A stretch of 64,000 nucleotides of DNA, taken from NCBI RefSeq assembly GCF_005144415.1, contig NZ_SWJE01000010.1:310001-374000 (forward strand), written 5' to 3'. Under the pieces are notes generated by a model. That model saw only the letters and a list, made by a program, of their open reading frames with translations. It was not told where the DNA came from and did not search any database. A program made the translations under genes and the position numbers. How positions within the stretch are numbered: position 1 is the first letter of the stretch; each line of letters begins with the position of its first letter. Shown piece by piece: positions 1-10,076 of this stretch. This DNA comes from Trinickia terrae. GTDB taxonomy: Bacteria; Pseudomonadota; Gammaproteobacteria; Burkholderiales; Burkholderiaceae.

Positions 1-294
1 ATGGACATCACGCACACGGGCGCGGGCGGAGGTGGCGTGATCGCGGTGCTTCCGGTCGAACGGTTTTTCCGCGTTAGTACACTATCCAAGGCGATCCCTT
101 GAGTTGCGAGCCAGTCCTCAGCTTTGAACGAACCGCCGTGACGAACTGGACTGATCGTTCACACAAAGATTCTGACTGCGGCTTGATGCGCAACTATCTG
201 ATCGAGATGCAACGAAGAGGCGCGCACCCGTTATTCGCGGCTGCGCTCCCCGGACGCGAAGCGCAAACAGTGGAAGGTGATCAGGAGTGAAATC
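1..294. other. Left edge, no supportable gene
   Basis: A plus-strand frame is open from base 1 to a TGA at 100-102 and could be the last 33 codons of a gene that starts outside the window, but its composition is uninformative. Between 103 and 294 I see no convincing coding frame. The final bases hold the AGGAG ribosome-binding site of the following gene, at about 283-287. Confidence 0.3.
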
Positions 295-606
295 ATGAAA
301 TCGTGCCGCCGTAGTTTCATGCTCACTGTCGTGGGCGTTGCGTCGTCGCTCATGCTGCCGTACGAAGCATGGGCCGACGCCGCTCCGGTTCTGGAGTCCG
401 ATACGAACGCGCAGGCGCTCGGTTACAGAACCGATGCAAGGAAGGTCGACCGTGCGAAGTACCCGAAGTTTCAGCCGGGGCAGGCGTGTGCGAACTGTCA
501 GTTCTTCCAGGGCAAGGCTGGTGATGCAACGGCTCCCTGTACGATCTTTGCGGGCAAGCTGGTGAACGCGAAAGGCTGGTGCAGCGCGTACGTAAAGAAG
601 GCATGA
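295..606 (+). CDS. High-potential iron-sulfur protein (HiPIP), Tat-exported
   Basis: A small periplasmic electron carrier holding one [4Fe-4S] cluster. The N-terminus has a twin-arginine signal (CRRSFML followed by a hydrophobic run and a likely cleavage after AWA), as expected because HiPIPs fold around their cluster before export. The mature part carries the four-cysteine pattern of the family: CANC, then a third Cys in TAPC and a fourth in GWC. The length of 103 residues is normal. I chose the ATG at 295 because AGGAG lies seven bases upstream; an in-frame start at 277 lacks such a site. It probably shuttles electrons between the respiratory chain and a periplasmic enzyme, but the neighbouring genes do not identify the partner. 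Confidence 0.93.
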   Translation: MKSCRRSFMLTVVGVASSLMLPYEAWADAAPVLESDTNAQALGYRTDARKVDRAKYPKFQPGQACANCQFFQGKAGDATAPCTIFAGKLVNAKGWCSAYVKKA

Positions 607-719
607 CGTGCCAAGTGGAGCTGTGAAGTCGTCTCCCATTGCTGCGGATGGAAGTAACGACCCGCGATTGCAATGGCCGAGGGTTGCCGCTGGACGTAAC
701 GTTGCTGGAGTTCATCATC

Positions 720-980
720 ATGAAGGCCTTTTGCTTCACAGCGGCCCTTGTTGTATTCACCGCCGGCTGCGCCTCAACCTGGTCGACCGCGAATCATCAG
801 ACCTCCCGGCCAAGCGCGGCCAACACGGATACCTACATTCCGCACACTACCGGCGGTGCGACGCCCGGTGACTCCACCTCGAAGCCACCGAGGCTCAGCG
901 TCGGCACCAGCTATCCCGACACGCAATTGATCCTGCCGTGGTTTCTCAATGACATCATCAACTTCGTGAACTATCGCTAG
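720..980 (+). CDS. Small putative lipoprotein
   Basis: An 86-residue protein with a lipoprotein signal peptide: a short basic start, a hydrophobic stretch and a lipobox (FTAGC) at about residues 15-19, so the mature protein should begin with an acylated Cys. The rest is Ser/Thr/Pro-rich and ends in a hydrophobic segment (LILPWFLNDIINFV). I do not recognise the family. The frame extends upstream to 639, but the ATG at 720 is the only start that places the signal peptide at the N-terminus. A strong hairpin overlaps its stop codon. Confidence 0.6.
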   Translation: MKAFCFTAALVVFTAGCASTWSTANHQTSRPSAANTDTYIPHTTGGATPGDSTSKPPRLSVGTSYPDTQLILPWFLNDIINFVNYR

Positions 981-1009
981 GGCCTGTTCACGCTAATAAC
1001 AGGCCCTAG
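977..1009 (+). terminator. 12-bp hairpin at the lipoprotein stop codon
   Basis: CTAGGGCCTGTT at 977-988 is exactly complementary to AACAGGCCCTAG at 998-1009, with a 9-base loop. The stem includes the TAG stop of the lipoprotein gene. No T-run follows, so it is either a weak terminator or an mRNA 3' stabiliser. Confidence 0.5.
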
Positions 1010-1087
1010 TCTCTCGGCGACTTGCTCTTCGGCCCTGCCCGCTACCGATTCCCAGCCGGAATAACTGATTTTCCCCGCACGCCGTTC

Positions 1088-2332
1088 ATGAGGCGGCGCC
1101 AACGCCATAAGATTCCGACCAACCCGGCTCCCGCCGCCAATGCGGCTCGTCCAATCATGTGGCGCTTCATCTTCGCCGGCCTGTGCGCGAGCCTCGTCAG
1201 CATCGGGCTCGCCCGCTTCGCCTATACCCCCCTGCTTCCCGCGCTGATCCAGGCGCACTGGTTCTCCACGGCCGACGCCGTCTACCTGGGCGCCGCCAAC
1301 CTCGCCGGCTACCTCATCGGCGCCGTGGCAGGCCGCCCCATCGCGGACGCCATCTCCAGCACGCGCGCGCTTCGTTCGATGAAGGTCCTGGTCACGCTCG
1401 CGTTCTTCGCCTGCGCGTTCCCCGTATCGGTGGCGTGGTTCTTCGTCTGGCGCCTCGCGTCCGGCATCGCGGGCGGCGCGATCATGGTGCTGGTCGCCGC
1501 GGCCGTGCTGCCGCATGTGCCCGCCGAGCGCAGGGGGCTCGCGAGCGGCGCCCTGTTCCTGGGCCTCGGTCTCGGCATTGCGGGATCGGGCACGCTCGTC
1601 CCCCTGCTGCTGCACGAGGGACTGCGCGGCGCCTGGATCGGACTTGGCGTGCTGTCGGCGCTCCTTACCGCCGCAAGCTGGCTCTGCTGGCCGGCGGCCG
1701 GCCCTTCCGCCGCGGCGCGCAAAACGGGCACGCCCGCCACGACGCTCGCGTGCGAGGCCGGTCACGCCATCAAGCGTCTGTATGTCCAATACGCGCTCAT
1801 GGCGGTCGGGCTGGTTGCCCCGATGGTGTTTCTCGTCGATTTCATCGCGCGAGGCCTTGGCGCCGGAGCCCATGCCGGAGCGTCGTTCTGGATCCTCTAC
1901 GGCATCGGCGCGATTGCCGGGCCGCCGGTTTACGGGATGCTCGCCGACCGCCTCGGCGCACGTCCCGCATTTCGCGCCTTGATGCTCGTCCAGGCGATCG
2001 CGGTGGCAGTCCTCGCGGCGACGAGCGATCGCGCGCTGATCGGTCTCGCGACCGTCGTCATCGGCAGCTTTCCGCCCGGCATCGTCCCGCTGACGCTGAA
2101 GGGCGTTCACGAGATCGTGCCCGGCGACGCGGAGCGCCAGAACCACGTCTGGAGCCGCGCGACCACCGTCTTCGCAGCCGCCCAGGCGTTGGCCGGCTAC
2201 GCCTATTCGGCGCTCTTCGCTCACAGCGGCGGCGACCACCGCTTGCTGTTCGCCATCAGCGCCGCCGCGATCGTCATCGGCCTCGGATCGGATTTCATCG
2301 CCCGCCGCGAGGGCGAGCCGGTCCGTTCGTGA
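1088..2332 (+). CDS. MFS transporter, YbfB/YjiJ family
   Basis: A polytopic inner-membrane protein of about 12 predicted helices. The first helix contains the family hallmark GLARFAYTPLLP, followed by a short loop, AANLAGYLIGA and the cytoplasmic loop GRPIAD in the position of the MFS motif A. The second half has a matching YGMLADRLGAR loop. The family is annotated as a major facilitator of unknown substrate, so no cargo is claimed. Possible starts are TTG 1022, ATG 1088 and ATG 1157. None has a clear ribosome-binding site; 1088 leaves a 23-residue cytoplasmic tail before helix 1, as in relatives. It converges on the next gene. Confidence 0.85.
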   Translation: MRRRQRHKIPTNPAPAANAARPIMWRFIFAGLCASLVSIGLARFAYTPLLPALIQAHWFSTADAVYLGAANLAGYLIGAVAGRPIADAISSTRALRSMKVLVTLAFFACAFPVSVAWFFVWRLASGIAGGAIMVLVAAAVLPHVPAERRGLASGALFLGLGLGIAGSGTLVPLLLHEGLRGAWIGLGVLSALLTAASWLCWPAAGPSAAARKTGTPATTLACEAGHAIKRLYVQYALMAVGLVAPMVFLVDFIARGLGAGAHAGASFWILYGIGAIAGPPVYGMLADRLGARPAFRALMLVQAIAVAVLAATSDRALIGLATVVIGSFPPGIVPLTLKGVHEIVPGDAERQNHVWSRATTVFAAAQALAGYAYSALFAHSGGDHRLLFAISAAAIVIGLGSDFIARREGEPVRS

Positions 2333-2357
2333 ACGCGACGCGCGACACTCCATGCCG

Positions 2358-3350
2358 CTATCGCATCGCGGCACGCCCCGCGCTTAGCACGAGGATGAGC
2401 GCCACACCGGCGAACAGGGCGCCTGGCATGTAGACATGACCGGCCATTGCCGCCCGTGTGAGCACCGCTGTCGCCGCGATCCAGGCGAGCACGCCGGCAG
2501 CCAGGAAGCCGTCGTCGACGAATAGCCCGAGCGCTTCTTGCCAGATGCGCACGACTCCATGGCCCGGCGGATCAGTCGCGGTGGCGGCCGGCGCGGTTCT
2601 GGCGACGGCCGGCGTGCGTGTCCGGTACCGGCGGCAGACCACGATCAGCATTTGCGACACGATCAGGTAGCCGCCGGCAAGCGCAAGGATGGCCAGGTCG
2701 CCCGATGGCCACTCGATCCCGAGGCCTTCGCCTGACCAGAAGGTGCCGAATGCGCAGAGCAGGATGCCGACCGCATATTTCAAGGTGTTTTCCGGCACCT
2801 TTGCCAAGGGTTGGTGCAGCACGATGCCGAGCCCGCAAACGAGCGCAAAGGCGGCGGCGGCCCCGGCTGACGCCGGGCCCATTTGACGGCTGCTGGCGCC
2901 GAGCGCGATCACGATGAACACGACTTCCATGCCCTCGAGCATCACGATCTTGAACGATGTCGCAAGGGCGACGGCATCCCATCTGGTGCGGAGCACGCCG
3001 GCTTGAAGCAGCGCGGTTGCCTCCCTCTTGAACACGGTGTTCTCATCGTGCAGCGGCAGGACGCCCGTTGCCCTCAGCATGGCCTTGCGCAGCCATCGTG
3101 CGCCGAACAACAGCGCAAGGGTGCCGACCAGAAGCCGCGCCGCAACGATCGGCGCCTGCAGCAACGACTGGCCGAGCGCGACGACCAGCACCATCAGGAC
3201 CAGCACGCCGGCAGCCGCGCCCGTCAGCGCCGAGCGCCAGCCTCGTACCGTCCCGACCGCAAGAATCACAGTCAGCGCTTCAACGAACTCGACCAGGGAC
3301 GCGAGGAATGACGCCACGACGGATGGACCGATGTGGACCCAGGTGCTCAT
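2358..3350 (-). CDS. Ftr1-like / COG4280 membrane protein
   Basis: A 330-residue membrane protein with roughly eight hydrophobic segments. Two segments carry paired acidic motifs (LVEFVEALTVI near residue 20 and MLEGMEVVFIV near residue 135), like the acidic REGxE signatures of Ftr1-type high-affinity iron permeases. The spacing and length fit the COG4280 group of predicted membrane proteins. Metal transport is therefore possible but not shown. GGAGG five bases before the ATG supports this start. It stands alone between a convergent MFS gene and the sugar operon. Confidence 0.7.
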   Translation of the reverse strand: MSTWVHIGPSVVASFLASLVEFVEALTVILAVGTVRGWRSALTGAAAGVLVLMVLVVALGQSLLQAPIVAARLLVGTLALLFGARWLRKAMLRATGVLPLHDENTVFKREATALLQAGVLRTRWDAVALATSFKIVMLEGMEVVFIVIALGASSRQMGPASAGAAAAFALVCGLGIVLHQPLAKVPENTLKYAVGILLCAFGTFWSGEGLGIEWPSGDLAILALAGGYLIVSQMLIVVCRRYRTRTPAVARTAPAATATDPPGHGVVRIWQEALGLFVDDGFLAAGVLAWIAATAVLTRAAMAGHVYMPGALFAGVALILVLSAGRAAMR

Positions 3351-3459
3351 GAGGCCTCCCGGTGACAGGTGAAAAGCAGCCTATCACGGCTCTCATGCGG
3401 ATGTCGCGAGCGGGTCGATAGCGGGGCATGGCGCCGCGGGTGCGCGAAACGCAAGCTCA

Positions 3460-4311
3460 CTACCCCTTGCTCGCCCCAAACGTCAGCCCCGCCACAAAAT
3501 GCTTCTGCATCGCGAAGAACATCGCCACCGAAGGCAGCGCGGCAAGAATCGACCCGGCCGACACCAGGTTCCACGCCGTGGTCCACCCGCTCTTGAGCGC
3601 GGCGACGCCGACCGTGAGCGGCGCCGCGTCGTCGCCTTGCGTGAGGCACAGCGCCCAGAAGTAGTCGTTCCAGACGAAGGTGAAGACGAGGATCGTGAGC
3701 GCCGCGAGCGCCGGACGGATCAGCGGCAGGATGATCTTGAAGAACACGGTCCACTCGCCCGCGCCTTCGATGCGCGCGGCCTCGATGAGCTCGAACGGCA
3801 GCTGCTTGATGAAGTTGCGCAAAAAGAGCGCGCAGAACCCCGTCTGGAACGCCACGTGAAAAAGGATCAGCGCGGGGAGCGTATTGAACAGCCCCAGTTG
3901 CAGCGACAGGTCGCGAACCGGAATCATCAGCACCTGCACCGGCACGAAGTTGCCCGCGACGAAGGTCGCAAACAGCGCCGTGCTGCCGCGAAACCGGTAG
4001 GTGGCCAGCGCGAAGCCCGCCATCGACGCGAGCGCGATCGCGCCTGCCACCGAAGGCACCGTGATCAGCACGCTGTTGACGAAGTAATGGAGCATCGGCG
4101 AGTTCGTCAACGCTTCGCGGTAGTTCTCGAAGAGTGCGATGTGCTTGGGCCATCCCCAGTAGTTGCCCTCCATCAGCTCCCCGGTCGAGCGCACCGACGT
4201 GACGAACACCGCGATCATCGGCAACAGCCAGATAAGAAGCGCAATCGGCAGCGAGAGTTTGTAGAGACGCCGGGACGCCGGCTTCCAGTGATCGACGGGT
4301 AACGGATACAT
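3460..4311 (-). CDS. Sugar ABC transporter permease (MalG type)
   Basis: An inner-membrane permease of a carbohydrate ABC importer, 283 residues with six predicted helices. The cytoplasmic EAA loop, which docks on the ATPase, is visible as EAARIEGAGEW followed by FKIILPLIRPA. It is the last gene of a five-gene minus-strand operon (ATPase, GH42, binding protein, two permeases). A 23-base gap separates it from the MalF-type permease, so the two are probably cotranscribed and form the heterodimeric channel. Confidence 0.95.
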   Translation of the reverse strand: MYPLPVDHWKPASRRLYKLSLPIALLIWLLPMIAVFVTSVRSTGELMEGNYWGWPKHIALFENYREALTNSPMLHYFVNSVLITVPSVAGAIALASMAGFALATYRFRGSTALFATFVAGNFVPVQVLMIPVRDLSLQLGLFNTLPALILFHVAFQTGFCALFLRNFIKQLPFELIEAARIEGAGEWTVFFKIILPLIRPALAALTILVFTFVWNDYFWALCLTQGDDAAPLTVGVAALKSGWTTAWNLVSAGSILAALPSVAMFFAMQKHFVAGLTFGASKG

Positions 4312-4334
4312 GTCGGGTCCTTAGCTCGGTTGCT

Positions 4335-5312
4335 CTATTGCTCGTTGCGCAGCATGCGGCGCAGGTGATACACGATGTAGACCAGCATGATCCCGAACAG
4401 CACGACCGCGATCGACGCCGAGTAGCCGAACCGGAAATACTTGATGGCCTGGTCATACATGTAATACGCCAGCACCGTCGAGCTTTCGAACGGGCCGCCT
4501 CCGGTCATCACCGAGATCAAATCGAAGCTGCGCAGCGCGCCGATCACGGTCACGACGACCGCCATGAAGGTCGTCGGCCGCAGTTGCGGCAGCACGACGT
4601 GCCAGAGCAGCGCCCAGCCGCGCGCGCCTTCCATGCGCGCCGCTTCGAGCTGCTCGGCGTTGAGCGTCGTCAGCCCGGTGAGGTAGAGGATCATGCAGTA
4701 GGCTGTCTGCGGCCAGAGCGCCGCGAAGACGATGCCGAACGTCGCGTAGCGCGCATCGCCGAGCACCGGGATGCCGTGCCCGGCGAACAGCTTGAGCAGC
4801 CCGAAGGCCGGGTCGTAGAACCACGTGAAGATCAGCCCGACCACCACGCCCGACAACACGAACGGCGCGAAGAACAGCGACTTGACGAAACGGATGCCGC
4901 GCACCGCCTGGTTCAGGTAGAGCGCGACGGCGAGCCCCATCGGCGGCGCAAGCAGGAACAGGAGCAGCCAGATCAGGTTGTTCTTGAGCGCCGTGTAGAA
5001 CGCGCGCGCATGGAGCAACTCGACGTAGTTGTCGAGGCCGACGAAGCTCGGCGGCGTCATCCCGTCCCAGTTGTAGAAGCTGATGCGGATCGTCGAAAGA
5101 ATCGGCCAGATCACGTAGAGGCCGATCATCACGCACGCGGGCGCGAGAAACAGAAACGCCGCGCGCCGCTGGCGGCGGGCATCGGGCGAGGCGCGCCGGC
5201 GGCGCGCGCCCTTTGCCCGCGGCGGTTCGAGCGCACCGCTCGCGCCGGAGCCGGCGGCGCCGTCGGGCAGCGCTTGCGCGCGATGATAGGTAACGGTGTG
5301 TGGCAAAGCCAT
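4335..5312 (-). CDS. Sugar ABC transporter permease (MalF type)
   Basis: The second permease of the importer, 325 residues from the ATG at 5312, with an Arg-rich N-terminal tail of about 55 residues and six helices. Its EAA loop reads EAARMEGARGWALLWHVVLP. A TTG at 5354 would add 14 residues, but an ATG with GGGAG just upstream is more credible. It lies between the binding protein and the MalG-type permease in the operon. Confidence 0.93.
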   Translation of the reverse strand: MALPHTVTYHRAQALPDGAAGSGASGALEPPRAKGARRRRASPDARRQRRAAFLFLAPACVMIGLYVIWPILSTIRISFYNWDGMTPPSFVGLDNYVELLHARAFYTALKNNLIWLLLFLLAPPMGLAVALYLNQAVRGIRFVKSLFFAPFVLSGVVVGLIFTWFYDPAFGLLKLFAGHGIPVLGDARYATFGIVFAALWPQTAYCMILYLTGLTTLNAEQLEAARMEGARGWALLWHVVLPQLRPTTFMAVVVTVIGALRSFDLISVMTGGGPFESSTVLAYYMYDQAIKYFRFGYSASIAVVLFGIMLVYIVYHLRRMLRNEQ

Positions 5313-5372
5313 TCTCCCGATCGATCGCGGGCGGACGAAGCGGCATGAAGCCAACCTGTCCGCCCCAGGTGC

Positions 5373-6626
5373 TTACTTCTGGTAAATCCGCTTGCGCGTC
5401 TGTTCGAGCTGCGCGAGCACGTCGTCGATCTTGGTCGGATCGGCGACGAACTCCTGCATGCCCTTCATCCCTTCGTCGGCCATCTCCTTGGTCATGTCGC
5501 GATCGTAGAACTGCGCGATGCCGCCCTTCGTGTTCGACAGGATCTGGAAGCCGGTCTTCGCGATCGGGTCCTCCGGCGCGGGCGATTTGCTGTTCGCGGA
5601 GAGCGACCCCATCCCCGTGCCGATCCGCTCGCCGATCTCGGGCGTCTCGACGAAAGCGAGGAACGTGCGGGCGTCGGCCTTGTTCTTCGCCTTCGTGGGA
5701 ATGTTCAGCGTCTCGACGGGGCCGTCCTCGGCGGTCGGCACGCTCGCGTTGATGACCGGGAACTGGAAGTAGCCCATCTCCTGCTTCACGTTCGCCGGGA
5801 AGCCGCCGGCGATGAAGGTGCCCATCAGCATCATCGCGGCCTTGCCCTGGAACAGGAACGGCTGCGCGGCGTCGAGATCGTAGGAGAGCGAGTTGTCGAT
5901 GAAGTAGCCGTCGTCGATCAGCTGCTTCCAGGTCGTGTAGACCTTCTTCACGCGCGGGTCGGTGTAGGCCACGTCGCCCGCCATCAGCTTCTGGTGGAAC
6001 GCGTTGCCGTTCAGGCGCAGGTCGAGGTAGTCGAACCAGCCGGCAAGCGTCCATGCGTCGCGCCCGCCGACTGCGAACGGCGTGATGCCCGCCGCCTTCA
6101 GCTTCTTGCAGGCGTCCATGAGCTGGTCCCAGGTCTTCGGCTCGCTCGTGATGCCGGCCTTCTGGAACAGGTCCTTGCGGTAGAACAGACCCCACGAGTA
6201 GTAGAAGGTCGGCGCCGCGAACTGCTTGCCTTTGTACGACGACGCTTCCTTCGTCGACGCATACATGTCGTTCCAGCCGTTCTTGCTCCAGTCGCCGGAG
6301 AGGTCGTCGAACAGGCCGCGCTTCGCGTAGTAGGCCATGCGCTCGCCGTCGTGCCAGGTGATGATGTCGGGCGCGACGGTCGTGAGCCAGCCGGGCAGCT
6401 GCACCTTGTACGCCTCCTCGTCGACGTACGAGACCTTGACGTCGATCCCGGGATGCGCTTTCTCGAACGAGTCGATCACCGATTGCCACACGGCGCGCTG
6501 GCTCGCGCCTTTGAACGCGATGTTGACCGTAAGCGTGCTCGCGCTGGCGAGCGTGGCCGTCGACATCGCCACGGCCGCCGTGGCCAGGGTGACGGCTGTC
6601 AGGATCTTGCGGGGTTTGAACGTCAT
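5373..6626 (-). CDS. Periplasmic sugar-binding protein of the ABC importer
   Basis: A 417-residue extracellular solute-binding protein (family 1 type) with a Sec signal peptide ending near ASA. Typical features of the fold are visible: an early VNIAFKGASQ strand, a central WDQLMDACKKLKAAG segment and a C-terminal TRKRIYQK helix. It captures the sugar and delivers it to the two permeases encoded downstream. AAGGAGA lies just before the ATG. The linked GH42 enzyme suggests a galactoside or beta-galacto-oligosaccharide ligand, which is inference. Confidence 0.94.
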   Translation of the reverse strand: MTFKPRKILTAVTLATAAVAMSTATLASASTLTVNIAFKGASQRAVWQSVIDSFEKAHPGIDVKVSYVDEEAYKVQLPGWLTTVAPDIITWHDGERMAYYAKRGLFDDLSGDWSKNGWNDMYASTKEASSYKGKQFAAPTFYYSWGLFYRKDLFQKAGITSEPKTWDQLMDACKKLKAAGITPFAVGGRDAWTLAGWFDYLDLRLNGNAFHQKLMAGDVAYTDPRVKKVYTTWKQLIDDGYFIDNSLSYDLDAAQPFLFQGKAAMMLMGTFIAGGFPANVKQEMGYFQFPVINASVPTAEDGPVETLNIPTKAKNKADARTFLAFVETPEIGERIGTGMGSLSANSKSPAPEDPIAKTGFQILSNTKGGIAQFYDRDMTKEMADEGMKGMQEFVADPTKIDDVLAQLEQTRKRIYQK

Positions 6627-6702
6627 GCTTGTCTCCTTGCCTTGAATGGCATCGTTGTCGGTACTGCCTGCACTGCGTGATGGCCCAACGCGCGCGCCGC
6701 CG

Positions 6703-8679
6703 TCAGCTCGACCGGTAGGCGGCGACGCCCTGGGGTTCGATGTCGCGCGAGCCGATCACGAAGCGCTCGGCCGCGATGCCGGCGAGCGTGTGGACCCGCT
6801 CGCCATAGTTGAAGACATAGGTCAGCGCGCCGCGACGGCTCACGCGCACCCCTTCGGCGAGCGGTTCCGCTTCGATGCCCGCATCCCGCGCGGCCTGCGC
6901 GAAGAGGCGCTGCGTCAACGCGTCGTCGAAGAAGCTCGCGAAGTAGTGAAGCGCGCCGCCTTTTACATAGGCGGGATGGCCGTCGGCAAATTGCGCACGC
7001 ACTTCGAACGAAGACGCTCGAGCGTCGCCCAGATCGATCAGGTCGCGCCACTGGCGCGCATCGCCGCGGGCCGTATCGGCGGTGCGCACCGGCACCGTCA
7101 CGTTCGGACGCAGCGAATCGACGCGCCACACGCGCAGCGGCAGCAAGGACGCGAGCGGCCCCGGCGGCAGGTTCGCGGGAATCTGCAGGTCGCGCGTCTT
7201 CGAGCCCGTGCGCGGTCCGATCACGACCTGCGCGCCCGAGCGCGCGAGGCGTTCCGCGAAATCGCCGGGCACCACCGGCAGCGGCGGCACGACGATCAGG
7301 CGATAGCCGTCCAGCGGCGCATGTGCGGAGACGATGTCGACGTCGAGCCCGAGCGAGCGCAGCGCCGAGTAGTACTCGAACGCGAAGCGCGGATAGTGGA
7401 AGTCGGCGCCCTGCGGATGGATCTCGAAGAGCCACTTCGCCTCGTAGTCGTAGACGAGCGCGACCTGAGCGCGCACGTTCGCGTCGGCGTCGACATCAGC
7501 GGCGAGCACGCCGCGCATCTCGTCGGCCACCTTCGAGGCTTCCTCGCCGCCGATGTCGAGCCGGTTGTCCGGCGTGTTCAGCCCCGCATGCATCTGCTCC
7601 TGCGCGAACGGCGCCTGCCGCCAGCGGAAGTACGAGACGCACCCCGCGCCGTGCGCGAACGCCTCCCAGCTCCAGAGCCGCACCATGCCCGGCAGCGGCG
7701 CCGGGTTCCAGCTCGCCCAGTTGACCGGCCCCGGCTGCTGCTCCATCACCCAGAACGGATCCTTCGACATGCCGCGATAGACGTCGTGATTGAACGACGC
7801 GAAGTCGGGATGCCCCGTGCGCAGCCACTTCGCCTTCACCTCGGGCGCGAACCACTGCTCTTCGAGCGCGCCGAGCGGGTAGCTGTCCCAGGCCGCGACG
7901 TCGAGATCGGCCGCCACCTTGTAGTGATCGAACTCGGTGAAGAGCTGCATGAAGTTGTGCGCGATGGGACGCCCCGGCGAATGCGCGCGGATGATCTCGA
8001 CCTGCATGCGGTTGTAGCGCGCGACCTCGTCCGACGCGAAGCGCCGGTAGTCGAGCCGGTGCGACGGATGCGCCTCGGTGACGGTCGCGACGGGCGCGTC
8101 GACTTCGTCGAAGCTGCGGTACTCCATGCTCCAGAACACCGTGCCCCAGGCGCGGTTCAGCGCATCGACGGTGCCGTAGCGCGCCTTGAGCCATTCGCGA
8201 AAGCGCTCGACTGCCGCCGTCGAATAGCTGACCACCGTCTGGTGGCAGCCGAACTCGTTGTCGGTCTGCCAGTAGGCGACGGCCGGATGCTTGCCGTAGC
8301 GCCCGGCCACCGCCGTGCAGATCCGCTGCGAGGCCTCGAAGTACGCCGGCGACGAGAAGTCGTAGTGACGGCGCGAGCCGAACGCGCGCGGGCGGCCGTC
8401 GGCGCCGACGGGCAGGATGTCCGGATGGCGGTCGATCAGCCACTTCGGCGGCGTGGCCGTCGGCGTGCACATCACGACCTGGAGGCCAGCGTTGCCGAGC
8501 ACGTCGACCGCGCGATCGAGCCAGCCCCAGTCGTACTCGCCGGGCGATGGCTCCATGCGGCTCCACGCGAATTCGGCGATCCGCACCTGCTCGATGCCGA
8601 GCGCTTTCATGCGCCGGGCATCGTCTTCCCAGAGCGATTCCGGCCAGTGTTCGGGGTAGTAACAGACTCCGAGGCGCAT
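6703..8679 (-). CDS. Beta-galactosidase, glycoside hydrolase family 42
   Basis: A cytoplasmic-type GH42 enzyme (658 residues) that hydrolyses terminal beta-galactosides. It starts with the family hallmark GVCYYPEHW. The acid/base Glu is E142 in QTDNEFGCH and the nucleophile is E313 in WVMEQQPGP. The trimerisation and C-terminal beta-sandwich regions follow, so the protein is full length. No signal peptide is present, which fits import of intact oligosaccharide by the adjacent ABC system and hydrolysis inside the cell. I chose the ATG at 8679; the frame runs further upstream, but that stretch is low-complexity Ser/Pro without family similarity. Confidence 0.95.
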   Translation of the reverse strand: MRLGVCYYPEHWPESLWEDDARRMKALGIEQVRIAEFAWSRMEPSPGEYDWGWLDRAVDVLGNAGLQVVMCTPTATPPKWLIDRHPDILPVGADGRPRAFGSRRHYDFSSPAYFEASQRICTAVAGRYGKHPAVAYWQTDNEFGCHQTVVSYSTAAVERFREWLKARYGTVDALNRAWGTVFWSMEYRSFDEVDAPVATVTEAHPSHRLDYRRFASDEVARYNRMQVEIIRAHSPGRPIAHNFMQLFTEFDHYKVAADLDVAAWDSYPLGALEEQWFAPEVKAKWLRTGHPDFASFNHDVYRGMSKDPFWVMEQQPGPVNWASWNPAPLPGMVRLWSWEAFAHGAGCVSYFRWRQAPFAQEQMHAGLNTPDNRLDIGGEEASKVADEMRGVLAADVDADANVRAQVALVYDYEAKWLFEIHPQGADFHYPRFAFEYYSALRSLGLDVDIVSAHAPLDGYRLIVVPPLPVVPGDFAERLARSGAQVVIGPRTGSKTRDLQIPANLPPGPLASLLPLRVWRVDSLRPNVTVPVRTADTARGDARQWRDLIDLGDARASSFEVRAQFADGHPAYVKGGALHYFASFFDDALTQRLFAQAARDAGIEAEPLAEGVRVSRRGALTYVFNYGERVHTLAGIAAERFVIGSRDIEPQGVAAYRSS

Positions 8680-8719
8680 TCCAGGTCCTTTTGTGTGTAG
8701 CGGTTTCGCGTGAATCGAA

Positions 8720-9883
8720 TCAAGCGGGAAGTTCGAGCGGTTCGAGGGCGGCGACGGCGAAGCCGTCCTCGGTGAACAGATGGCACGACGCGGCCTGGGC
8801 GGCGAAGCGTGCGGCATCGCCGTGCTTCAAGCGGGTATCGCCGGGCGCCTTTGCGATCAGCACAGCGCCCCCGGGCTGGTCCAGATGCACGTAGCTGTGC
8901 TCGCCGAGCTGCTCGACGAGCGAGACCGTGCGCGTCAGCACGGCGGCTTCCTGTTGCGCGCCGGCATCTGCGCCGCCGACGACGAGTTCGAGATGCTCGG
9001 GACGCACACCGAGCGTCACCGCCTGCCCTGCGCGCAACGCCTCGCCGTCCACGGCGACGCGCACCGTTTCGCCCGTGCCGTCGAGCGTGACCGACACGCC
9101 GCGCGCATCGGCCGAAGCGACCTTCGCGGGCAGGAAGTTCATCCGCGGCGCGCCGATGAAGCCCGCGACGAAGCGGCTCCTCGGACGGTGATAGAGCTCG
9201 AGCGGCGCGCCGATCTGCGCGATGCTGCCGTAGCGCTCGGTGTCCTTGCCCGCGTGCAGGAGCACGATCTTGTCGGCGAGCGTCATCGCCTCGATCTGGT
9301 CGTGCGTCACGTAGACGACGCTCGCCTTGGCGAACTGCTTGTGCAGGCGCGCGATCTCGACGCGCGTCTGGCCGCGCAGCGTCGCGTCGAGGTTGGAGAG
9401 AGGTTCGTCGAAGAGGAACACGCCCGGCTCGCGCACGATCGCGCGACCGATCGCGACGCGCTGGCGCTGGCCGCCCGAGAGCGCCTTCGGCTTGCGTTCG
9501 AGCAGCGCTTCGAGCTGCAGGATGCGCGCGGCGTCGCGCACGCGGCGCTCGATTTCTTCCTTGGGTTTCTTGGCGAGCTTCAGGCCGAAGGCCATGTTCT
9601 CGAACACGGTCATGTGGGGAAAGAGCGCATAGCTCTGGAACACCATCGCCACGCCCCGCTCTGCCGCGGGCACCGCGTTGACGATCTTGCCGCCGATCGC
9701 GAGGTCGCCGTCGGTGACGTCCTCCAGGCCCGCGATCATCCGCAGCAACGTGGACTTGCCGCAGCCCGACGGCCCGAGGAACACGCAGAACTCGTTCTCG
9801 CCGATCTCCAGATCGACGTCACGAATCACCGGCGAACCGTCGCCGTATGTCTTTTGCACGCCTCTCAACGAAATGCTCGCCAT
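8720..9883 (-). CDS. ABC sugar transporter ATPase (MsmX/UgpC/MalK type)
   Basis: The ATP-hydrolysing subunit, 387 residues. Walker A is GPSGCGKST at residues 38-46, the signature is [10 protein letters not shown], Walker B is [12 protein letters not shown] and the switch His is in [10 protein letters not shown]. The C-terminal third is an OB-fold (TOBE) regulatory domain as in MalK. It is the first gene of the operon and starts close to the divergent LacI-type gene and the operator palindrome. An in-frame start 33 bases upstream is possible. Confidence 0.95.
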   Translation of the reverse strand: MASISLRGVQKTYGDGSPVIRDVDLEIGENEFCVFLGPSGCGKSTLLRMIAGLEDVTDGDLAIGGKIVNAVPAAERGVAMVFQSYALFPHMTVFENMAFGLKLAKKPKEEIERRVRDAARILQLEALLERKPKALSGGQRQRVAIGRAIVREPGVFLFDEPLSNLDATLRGQTRVEIARLHKQFAKASVVYVTHDQIEAMTLADKIVLLHAGKDTERYGSIAQIGAPLELYHRPRSRFVAGFIGAPRMNFLPAKVASADARGVSVTLDGTGETVRVAVDGEALRAGQAVTLGVRPEHLELVVGGADAGAQQEAAVLTRTVSLVEQLGEHSYVHLDQPGGAVLIAKAPGDTRLKHGDAARFAAQAASCHLFTEDGFAVAALEPLELPA

Positions 9884-9920
9884 CGCGTCGTCTCCGTGAT
9901 CTAATCGGCTCGACATCGGA

Positions 9921-9936
9921 GATTAAGCGCTTAATC
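9921..9936. promoter_or_regulatory. LacI-family operator palindrome
   Basis: GATTAAGCGCTTAATC is a perfect 16-bp palindrome with the central CG step typical of LacI/GalR operators. It lies 38 bp upstream of the ATPase start and 141 bp before the divergent LacI-type regulator, so it is the natural operator for repression of the sugar operon. Confidence 0.85.
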
Positions 9937-10076
9937 AGCGGGCCGAAAAAAAGCGATCGCGTGGCGATCGTGATTTGCGGCGTCTCCAATGTCGTTCTGT
10001 CTGTGGGGCTGATAGTGCCGCGCCTTGCGCCGCGATGCAAATGCTGGACGGTCAGCCTAAATATTGAGACAAACCG

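Noticed and set aside
4453-6489. 678-codon open minus-strand frame across the permease and binding-protein genes
   Set aside because: It is very Arg/Asp/Gly-rich and lies out of frame with two well-recognised ABC transporter genes; a GC-bias shadow.
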